From Candidatus Daviesbacteria bacterium (GTDB lineage Bacteria > Patescibacteriota > Microgenomatia > Daviesbacterales > UBA10151), in NCBI GenBank assembly GCA_003519445.1, contig DOWS01000022.1, forward strand, positions 1-9,628: a DNA stretch of 9,628 bases, given 5' to 3'. The notes beneath the pieces are model-generated. The model was not told the DNA's origin, did no database searches, and worked only from the letters and a program-made list of their open reading frames with translations. Below are positions 1-4,765 of the stretch, one piece after another. Positions within the stretch are counted from its first letter, which is position 1. Each line of letters begins with the position of its first letter. A program made the translations under genes and the position numbers.

Positions 1-15
1 AAATGGTGCCACCTC

Positions 16-50
16 GGCCCATCTTTAGCCCGGGTAGAAAAAGTGGAAGT
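16..50. repeat. Imperfect direct repeat, copy 1 (left of the Bro-N gene)
   Basis: This copy aligns with 992-1025. Both begin GGCC, share a TTTAGC or TTAGC block followed by three differing bases and GGT, and end in the identical 14-mer GAAAAAGTGGAAGT (37-50 and 1012-1025). The two copies bracket the Bro-N gene and its promoter. Copy 1 is followed by a possible hairpin on the minus strand (30-37 pairing with 9-17). The origin could be duplication during insertion, or a shared element of unknown role. Confidence 0.55.
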
Positions 51-100
51 AGCTGAAAGTAAACTTAAAAACTTTTCGGGATTTGAAACATTTTAACAAT

Positions 101-934
101 TTATGAAATATATTTTTTACCTTGGGGATTTTTTAGATAGTTATTTTTAGAAAGAATGGATTGCCCCAATCTTTTTTCTAATTGTTTCCTGGCTACTCCA
201 GCAACTTCGCCGCCTTTTCTGGCAACTTTCCGATTTTGTGGAAAGTTTTTGGGTTTCTCTTTTTTGGATATTTCAGTAGTTGAAGCTTCAGCCAGCATAT
301 TGAGTACGAGTTCCAGATTAGTCATATTATCTCTTAAATTTTCTCTTTTTAAGTCTTTCAGTTTCTTGTAGTCCCTTGTTTTTATTCCGGCCCAGGCAAA
401 AGTTATATCATCTGTTAAGATGGCAAATTCTTTGGAAGTTTTGACATCTCGCTCATTCCACTCGTTAGTTAAATCTTTTCTTATTTCAATACTCTTTAAT
501 CTTAAATCTACCCATTCTTTTGAATAACCTTTTTTCAAATATGTCGCCATGGCTCGTTGAATTGCCTTTTCAGGATCTTCTACCTCTTCCACCCGTTCAT
601 AGCCAACTCTTGCCAGCCAGAGTTTAAAAGGTTCCGCATTTGGGGAAGGAATTGATTGGATAATACGGAACATTGTTTGGGTATCGGCAACATCAGTCAA
701 ACGCTTTTTTCCATCGGCAGCTTCCATTTTCAAACCGTTACATTTTGTAACGGTTTCACTCGAACCCTCATCAATAAGCCTTTTTTTCAAGACTCGCCAA
801 TAAACAGCGGGGTTTTCGCTTTCGGAAAGAATTGATATTACATCTACAACCGAAAAATACCATTTTTCTTTCCTTTCATCCCAATGGCGTCGGATTTTCC
901 TGCCCTCGAATAAAACAATTTTCTTTATCCTCAT
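101..934 (-). CDS. Bro-N domain protein (phage antirepressor / DinD-like family)
   Basis: A 277-residue protein. Residues about 20-115 match the Bro-N fold in pattern: WYFSVVDVISIL near residue 25, then VADTQTMFRIIQSIPSPNAE and FKLWLARVGYERVEE. Bro-N is a DNA-binding domain found in baculovirus BRO proteins, phage antirepressors and chromosomal bacterial relatives. The second half (about 135-277) is the conserved extension of the bacterial family, with AILTDDITFAWAGI, KRENLRDNMTNLELVLNMLAE and a C-terminal RKGGEVAGVARKQLEKRLG block resembling DinD-type proteins. It probably acts in the cytoplasm as a DNA-binding regulator; the target is unknown. The ATG at 934 is chosen because a TATAAT box lies 6 nt upstream; there is no Shine-Dalgarno. 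The gene stands alone between the dikinase unit and a gene beyond the left edge, and direct repeats flank it, which hints at insertion. No phage structural genes are visible, so it is not evidence of a prophage here. Confidence 0.85.
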   Translation of the reverse strand: MRIKKIVLFEGRKIRRHWDERKEKWYFSVVDVISILSESENPAVYWRVLKKRLIDEGSSETVTKCNGLKMEAADGKKRLTDVADTQTMFRIIQSIPSPNAEPFKLWLARVGYERVEEVEDPEKAIQRAMATYLKKGYSKEWVDLRLKSIEIRKDLTNEWNERDVKTSKEFAILTDDITFAWAGIKTRDYKKLKDLKRENLRDNMTNLELVLNMLAEASTTEISKKEKPKNFPQNRKVARKGGEVAGVARKQLEKRLGQSILSKNNYLKNPQGKKYIS

Positions 935-940
935 ATTTTT

Positions 941-969
941 ATTATATATTACAGTAATCCAAATTTAAC
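941..969 (-). promoter_or_regulatory. Putative promoter of the Bro-N gene
   Basis: On the minus strand a perfect TATAAT (941-946) is preceded, 17 nt upstream, by the weak -35 match GTTAAA (964-969). Only 6 nt separate TATAAT from the ATG at 934, so transcription would start at or next to the A of the start codon and give a leaderless mRNA. An alternative pairing uses TTGACT further upstream with TACTGT as -10 at 17-nt spacing. The -10 match is convincing; the -35 is not. Confidence 0.5.
948..958. promoter_or_regulatory. Small palindrome between -35 and -10 of the Bro-N gene
   Basis: The sequence ATTACAGTAAT is a perfect inverted repeat of two 5-nt arms around one base. It lies in the spacer of the predicted Bro-N promoter, where a bound protein would block RNA polymerase. 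Because the gene encodes a likely DNA-binding protein, autoregulation is a reasonable guess. The arms are short in AT-rich sequence, so chance is a real alternative. Confidence 0.3.
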
Positions 970-991
970 CCGAAGTCAAGATAGCTGATAA

Positions 992-1025
992 GGCCGCATT
1001 TAGCAGAGGTGGAAAAAGTGGAAGT
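992..1025. repeat. Imperfect direct repeat, copy 2 (right of the Bro-N gene)
   Basis: This is the partner of 16-50 and ends in the same 14-mer (1012-1025). It runs into the last base of the stop codon of the upstream ATP-grasp ORF and occupies most of the spacer before the Bro-N promoter. It lacks the GGTGG partner that lets copy 1 form a hairpin, so the copies differ outside the shared core. Confidence 0.55.
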
Positions 1026-1762
1026 TACAGAGTTGTGATAGGTCTTGATTGAAGAATCCAAATTTTATCTTGCTTATCAATTGCCCATTCTATATCTTGA
1101 GGGCTACCAAAGTATCCTTCTATCTTTTTTCCCAGTTCAACTAATTTTTTAACTACCTCATCATCTATAGTTTGCTCTCCCTGCAAATCTTTACTGTTTA
1201 TCTCTCCGCTTTCTTTATCAACTACGAAATTATCCGGAGTAACAGATCCTTGTACTAATTGTTCGCCCAACCCTAAAACTGACTCAATCATTATTTCTTC
1301 TTCGTTATTTGTAACGGGATTGGCTGTAAACATTACTCCGGCTACTTTAACATCTACCATTTTCTGTATAACCACTGCCATCAGAAGTTGATCTTCTGAT
1401 AAATTTTGTCGTGCAGCATAAGTTTTCACTCTTTCTGATTTAATAGAATTCCAGCAATCCTTTATTTTATTAATTAATTCTTCTCTTGAAACATTTAGAT
1501 AAGTTTCTAATTGCCCTGCCCAGGAAGCCTTTGAAGAATCTTCAGCAACAGCAGAGGACCTAACAGAAACTTTTTCAGCATTTAATAAATCAAGAGCTTT
1601 AAAAATTTCTTTTTCATTAATCTGACCCAAAGCCTCTGTTGTAATAACAAAACCAAGAGGAACAGAGAAACCCGCTTGGGTCATTTCTCCCAAAGAAGCA
1701 CCCTTTCCGCCAACAAGATTTATGTCCTCTTTGGAAATTTCATTGAAAAACTTAATATACAT
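1025..1762 (-). CDS. Stand-alone PEP/pyruvate-binding (PPDK N-terminal, ATP-grasp type) domain protein
   Basis: A 245-residue protein made only of the nucleotide-binding domain of the PEP synthase/PPDK/rifampin phosphotransferase superfamily. Visible motifs in order are VGGKGASLGEM (17-27), SVRSSAVAEDS (66-76), AGVMFTANPVT (141-151), ESVLGLGEQLV (160-170), QDIEWA (222-227) and LQSRPIT (237-243). In this family the domain binds ATP and phosphorylates the catalytic histidine of a swivel domain, here encoded by the ORF just upstream. It is short for the domain, which usually exceeds 300 residues; only about 24 residues separate GFVITTEA from SVRSSA, so a helical section is missing. The ATG directly follows the TAA of the swivel ORF in the same frame, so translation is probably coupled, or joined by rare readthrough. 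No PEP-utilising TIM barrel follows. Family confidence is high; the substrate is unknown. Confidence 0.85.
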   Translation of the reverse strand: MYIKFFNEISKEDINLVGGKGASLGEMTQAGFSVPLGFVITTEALGQINEKEIFKALDLLNAEKVSVRSSAVAEDSSKASWAGQLETYLNVSREELINKIKDCWNSIKSERVKTYAARQNLSEDQLLMAVVIQKMVDVKVAGVMFTANPVTNNEEEIMIESVLGLGEQLVQGSVTPDNFVVDKESGEINSKDLQGEQTIDDEVVKKLVELGKKIEGYFGSPQDIEWAIDKQDKIWILQSRPITTL

Positions 1763-2191
1763 TTAGTTTAACTTTTTAATAGTACCATTGTTTGCATCTA
1801 CCTCAACTAAATCTCCATCATTCAATATTTTAGTTGCAATTTTTGTCCCAACTATGCATGGGAGTCCAAATTCCCGGGAAACAATGGCGGCATGAGAAGT
1901 GATTCCCCCCTCGTCTGTCACAATGGCTGCTGCTTTTCTCATAGCAGGAACATAATCGGGATGAGTTGTTACAGCAATCAAAATATCGCCTTCCTTAACT
2001 TTCTCCAAATCTTTTACCCCTCTAATGATAACCGCCTTCCCTTTAGCCAAACCTTTTGATGCCACTCTTCCCGTAATATCTTTAACTGTTTTTTCTTCAC
2101 TTAATAATTTAAATAACTTTAAGGATTTTTTTATTTGAATAAAAGACACTTTCTCTTCTGAAATCATCCCTGGCATCTTTGATGTAAACAA
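1763..2191 (-). CDS. PEP-utilising enzyme mobile (phosphohistidine swivel) domain, probably the 3' part of a frameshifted gene
   Basis: Residues about 38-142 form the mobile domain that carries phosphate between active sites in PEP synthase, PPDK and rifampin phosphotransferase. The signature VTDEGGITSHAAIVSREFG is present, and His100 is the expected phospho-acceptor. ITGRVASKGLAKGKAVI at the start of the domain and GDLVEVDANNGTIK at its end are also typical. The first 22 codons overlap the upstream ORF in another frame and look non-native: the nominal start is TTG (2191), with ATGs at 2176 and 2167, none with a Shine-Dalgarno. Removing one A from the 7-A run at 2126-2132 joins it to the upstream ORF as a 403-residue protein with His at about position 361. 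I take it as the second half of one gene; independent expression by internal initiation is possible. Confidence 0.75.
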   Translation of the reverse strand: MFTSKMPGMISEEKVSFIQIKKSLKLFKLLSEEKTVKDITGRVASKGLAKGKAVIIRGVKDLEKVKEGDILIAVTTHPDYVPAMRKAAAIVTDEGGITSHAAIVSREFGLPCIVGTKIATKILNDGDLVEVDANNGTIKKLN

Positions 2192-2975
2192 ATCGCTTGG
2201 CCATATCCAGATATTGCAAATCCTTCTTTTTAATTTTCAATTTCTTGATCATTTTTTTGAACGAAATTTCTTTTTTGTTTACAACTTTGGTAAATGATTT
2301 TATATGCTCTTTAAATTCCTCTTTAGTCCAAGGTTTGTTATGTATATCCAGACATGGTAACCACTTAAATTTTTCATACAGATAATTAAACTCGCGTTTC
2401 CCAACTTCATATTGCAACTGCAACACGGCGGCGCGCTTTTGGGGCCTAAACAAAGCATCTATAATTTCCTGTTTATCACCTCTGCCTTTAATGTATGGTT
2501 CTAAAATGGCGGTGGCTCGATCTGCCACATAATTATTCAGGATAAATGCCGACCAGGCAAAGCAGGAATAGCGATTTCTTTTGTCCTGATGATCCAGAAA
2601 TAAAGATAACAGTTGTTTATCGGATAATTTTTCTAAATTACTTATTGATATTTTTTTGGCCAAATTTAGGTAATTTCTACCGTCAAGTAAAAATTGTTTC
2701 TCGTATTTTTCTAATTGTTTTACATTAGCTGTATATTTCTTGTTAAGCCCTTCCACCAGTTTTATCCATGATCTATCATCAATGTAAAAAGCGCTGTTAC
2801 TGCCTTCCCCGGGAATTACAATTTGGGCCAAAGAAGTAATGGGAAAATGATATTTGGCAAAAGCTAAAAGTGAAACTGCTACTTCAGAGTACTGAACTCC
2901 GTACTCCCTCTCGTAAATTTTCTTCCAGGAAATTTTATTTAAATCTTTTTTAAAAATTGGGTCTGGTATATTCAT
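2109..2975 (-). CDS. N-terminal helical part of a PEP-utilising (dikinase-like) enzyme, probably frameshifted at its 3' end
   Basis: A 288-residue, mostly alpha-helical protein. It resembles the region preceding the swivel domain in stand-alone PEP-utilising mobile-region proteins of archaea and CPR bacteria and, more loosely, the substrate-binding part of rifampin phosphotransferase. The best anchors are WKKIYEREYGVQYSEVA near the N-terminus and MAKRFVYIKDARDDFRRES near residues 260-278, the latter matching the helix that normally leads toward the swivel domain. The frame ends soon after a 7-A run, while the swivel domain continues in the +1 frame with an 83-nt overlap. The joined protein would also have an unusually short linker between the two parts. 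The ATG overlaps the TGA of the HD gene (ATGA), so translation is coupled. The role as substrate-binding part is inferred. Confidence 0.65.
   Translation of the reverse strand: MNIPDPIFKKDLNKISWKKIYEREYGVQYSEVAVSLLAFAKYHFPITSLAQIVIPGEGSNSAFYIDDRSWIKLVEGLNKKYTANVKQLEKYEKQFLLDGRNYLNLAKKISISNLEKLSDKQLLSLFLDHQDKRNRYSCFAWSAFILNNYVADRATAILEPYIKGRGDKQEIIDALFRPQKRAAVLQLQYEVGKREFNYLYEKFKWLPCLDIHNKPWTKEEFKEHIKSFTKVVNKKEISFKKMIKKLKIKKKDLQYLDMAKRFVYIKDARDDFRRESVFYSNKKILKVI
2126..2132 (-). other. Seven-A run at the predicted frameshift between the helical and swivel ORFs
   Basis: The minus strand reads seven consecutive A here, in frame as AAA AAA A. Skipping one A moves translation from the helical ORF into the swivel ORF with no intervening stop. 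The shift needed is +1 (or 7 A read as 6), not the -1 typical of dnaX-type A-run slippage. Possible explanations are a real mutation, an assembly or sequencing error, or polymerase slippage giving some 6-A transcripts. Confidence 0.6.
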
Positions 2976-3541
2976 TTTCTAAAAACAGGTTCGGGGGACA
3001 GATTTAGTTCAAGTCTTACTTTTCTAATTCTGTTTTCATATTCTTTGACGATTTCTGCGCTCTTATGAATTCTATAAAATCCTTCAGAATTTTTATACAA
3101 TGAACAATCAAAAACATCAACATCTTTCACAAGTTCAATGTAAGGATTGTCCGAATAAATTTCTTTTTCACTATGATGAGCGACGGCCTGCGTTATTGTT
3201 TCTATTTCATTCTCTGAAAAACTACCAATTTCTTCAAAAATTTTTCTGGCAATAGGTGCGCCTGCTGGTCCATGGTTTTGATATGTTCCGCTCACAATAA
3301 CAAAAATATCGTGGAGCATGCAGGCAACACTTGCTATATCAATATTAAGATTTCTTTTTTGAGCAAGCAAGCGACCTATCTGCATACAACCTGCTGCATG
3401 CATAAGTTCAAATATTATTGAATCTTCTCTTTGAGAATCAGCAATTTTTGATGAAGCTACCATTTCCATTACTTTTCTCTCTACTTTTTCAAAAGGCGTG
3501 AGCTCATCACCCTTGTAATGATGGAAGTCTTTCAATTTCAT
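2972..3541 (-). CDS. HD-domain metal-dependent phosphohydrolase
   Basis: A 189-residue protein with the full HD signature: His48 (LMHAAG), His77-Asp78 (MLHD), His90 (QNHGPAGA), His122-His123 (AVAHHSEKE) and Asp140 or Asp142 (VKDVDVFD). HD proteins bind one or two metal ions and hydrolyse phosphomono- or diesters, often nucleotides. The closely spaced second histidine pair is the arrangement seen in HD enzymes that can hold two metals. The substrate cannot be read from the sequence. It heads the unit with the split dikinase-like enzyme, to which it is coupled by an ATGA overlap, suggesting the two act on the same metabolite or on opposing steps. The start at 3541 is supported by the extended -10 TGGTATAAT 6 nt upstream. 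No signal peptide or membrane segment is visible. Confidence 0.85.
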   Translation of the reverse strand: MKLKDFHHYKGDELTPFEKVERKVMEMVASSKIADSQREDSIIFELMHAAGCMQIGRLLAQKRNLNIDIASVACMLHDIFVIVSGTYQNHGPAGAPIARKIFEEIGSFSENEIETITQAVAHHSEKEIYSDNPYIELVKDVDVFDCSLYKNSEGFYRIHKSAEIVKEYENRIRKVRLELNLSPEPVFRK

Positions 3542-3547
3542 TCAAAA

Positions 3548-3556
3548 ATTATACCA
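3548..3556 (-). promoter_or_regulatory. Extended -10 promoter of the HD/dikinase unit
   Basis: The minus strand reads TGGTATAAT, a perfect extended -10 (TGn plus TATAAT), overlapping the stop codon of metK. Six nt separate it from the ATG of the HD gene, placing the expected start site on the A of the ATG. No -35 is recognisable, as is common for extended -10 promoters. Confidence 0.55.
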
Positions 3557-4652
3557 CTTTTTCCCAGGGGAACTCTTCCCGGCCGAAGTGACCGTAGCTG
3601 GCGGTTGGAAGATAAATTGGCCGGCGGAGATCTAACCCTTGCAAAATCCCCTCAACCGATGTATCTAAAATTTTATCCATAAAATCCTTAATAAGTTTAC
3701 TGCTTTTTTTAGCAGTCCCAAAAGTTTCTATATCCTGCATAGTAGGTTTTCTTGCTCCTATAAAATAGGCCAGCCTAACCTCACATTTATCTGCCAATTT
3801 ATTTGCCACTATGTTTTTGGCCAAAAAGCGGGCTGCATATGCTCCACCCCTGTCTACTTTTGAAGGTTCTTTTCCGGAAAAACATCCTCCTCCGACCCGG
3901 GCATACCCCCCATAACTATCAACTATAATTTTTCTGCCGGTTAAACCACAATCCGATGCCGGGCCGCCGTTATGCCATACACCTGTGCCATTGACTATCA
4001 AATCCTTAATGGATATTTTAAATCCAAAATTTTCTAGGATAGGTTTGACAACTTTTTTAAAAATATCTAGTCTAACTTGTTTTAAATCAACTGATTCTTT
4101 GTGGGGTACTGCAATAACAACTTGTTTTACTGCAATTGGCTTACTATCTTGGTATTCTACTGTAACCTGTGATTTTCCATCAGGTCGGAGATAAGGTAAA
4201 ATTTTTTCTTCCCTGACTTGATCAATTCTTTTAACCAATGCATGAGCTATCATGATAGGAAGAGGCATTAGTTGGGGAGTTTCCCGGCAGGCAAAGCCAA
4301 ACATCATACCCTGATCACCTGCACCTTTTTTCTTAACCCCAACTGCAATTTCCGGGGATTGTTCATGAACATAATCTTCTATTGGAGATTGATCTGAAAA
4401 ATTAAATTTAGGATCTGTATATCCCAGTCTTGTGATTTGCTCACGGGCAATTTTTTTAAAATCTACTTTAGCCTTTGCCCCTATTTCGCCGGCAATGATA
4501 AGTCTATTATTTCCTGCCAGACATTCAATTGCAGTACGACCCTGAGGATCTTGAACCAGTACCGCATCCAAAATAGCATCGGAAATTTGGTCACAGATTT
4601 TATCAGGATGGCCCGCACATACAGATTCAGAAGTAAAAGTTGTTTTTGTCAT
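3549..4652 (-). CDS. metK: S-adenosylmethionine synthetase (methionine adenosyltransferase)
   Basis: A 367-residue enzyme, slightly shorter than the usual 380-395, that makes SAM from methionine and ATP in the cytoplasm. Key motifs are GHPDK (14-18, catalytic His15), GE in LIIAGEIG, GAGDQGMMFGF (110-120), DCGLTGRKIIVDSYGG, GGGCFSGKEPSKVDR with both active-site lysines, and LADKCEV. Differences from the E. coli type include GNNRL where TGMV is usual, GVWHNGG for GRFVIGG (the adenine-stacking Phe becomes Trp), and ARVGGG for ARHGGG. This suggests a divergent but active form. The ATG at 4652 follows a SAM-riboswitch-like leader with its own promoter, so the gene is probably repressed by its own product. 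There is no Shine-Dalgarno. It ends inside the promoter of the HD unit. Confidence 0.96.
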   Translation of the reverse strand: MTKTTFTSESVCAGHPDKICDQISDAILDAVLVQDPQGRTAIECLAGNNRLIIAGEIGAKAKVDFKKIAREQITRLGYTDPKFNFSDQSPIEDYVHEQSPEIAVGVKKKGAGDQGMMFGFACRETPQLMPLPIMIAHALVKRIDQVREEKILPYLRPDGKSQVTVEYQDSKPIAVKQVVIAVPHKESVDLKQVRLDIFKKVVKPILENFGFKISIKDLIVNGTGVWHNGGPASDCGLTGRKIIVDSYGGYARVGGGCFSGKEPSKVDRGGAYAARFLAKNIVANKLADKCEVRLAYFIGARKPTMQDIETFGTAKKSSKLIKDFMDKILDTSVEGILQGLDLRRPIYLPTASYGHFGREEFPWEKVV

Positions 4653-4659
4653 AATGACC

Positions 4660-4730
4660 GCATCTTAATTTGGCACCGTAAAACTAAAAACGGTTGTCGG
4701 CTCGCCTTTTTTAGGCGGCACTCTTGATGC
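4660..4730 (-). promoter_or_regulatory. SAM riboswitch, compact SAM-I/SAM-IV-clan aptamer in the metK leader
   Basis: The 71-nt leader matches the SAM-I core in order. P1 is GCATC (4726-4730) paired with GATGC (4660-4664). Next come AAGAG (J1/2), P2 (GCCGCC paired with GGCGAGC, one bulged A, loop TAAAAAA), and CGACAACC, close to the consensus GGCAACC. P3 follows (ACCGT paired with ACGGT, U-rich loop), then GTGCCAAATT, matching the J3/4 consensus GGUGCCAAAUU. It lacks P4, the kink-turn and an extended P2, as in reduced clan members. The A-rich P2 loop could pair with the U-rich P3 loop, perhaps replacing the usual pseudoknot. P1 ends 7 nt before the metK ATG and no terminator follows, so SAM binding would probably block ribosome access. 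Placement before metK fits. One substitution (A for G in GCAACC) lowers certainty slightly. Confidence 0.82.
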
Positions 4731-4736
4731 ATTTAT

Positions 4737-4765
4737 ATTACACCACAAATTATCTATTATTGCAA
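4737..4765 (-). promoter_or_regulatory. Promoter of the riboswitch-metK transcript
   Basis: The minus strand has TTGCAA (4760-4765) and TGTAAT (4737-4742) separated by exactly 17 nt. Six nt later comes G4730, the first base of riboswitch helix P1, so the predicted transcript starts at the aptamer itself. The -35 lies in the final codons of the upstream mutase gene, which makes metK an independent unit despite the tight spacing. Confidence 0.6.

Noticed and set aside
156..371. Plus-strand ORF opposite the Bro-N gene, and the other plus-strand ORFs across the window
   Set aside because: They lie antisense to well-supported minus-strand genes, show no recognisable motifs and lack start signals.
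101..934. A prophage at the left end
   Set aside because: Only one Bro-N gene is present, with no integrase, structural or lysis genes. Chromosomal Bro-N genes without phages are common.
935..1024. Rho-independent terminator after the dikinase unit
   Set aside because: GCTAAAT and TTATCAGC pair poorly and no T-run follows on the minus strand.
2126..2132. Programmed -1 frameshift of the dnaX type
   Set aside because: The reading frame change needed is +1, not -1, and no downstream pseudoknot or upstream Shine-Dalgarno stimulator is evident.
4701..4720. GC stem with a T-run (CGCCTTTTTTAGGCG) as a possible plus-strand terminator
   Set aside because: The T-run is the loop of the hairpin, not a tail after it. 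The stem is better explained as riboswitch helix P2 on the minus strand.
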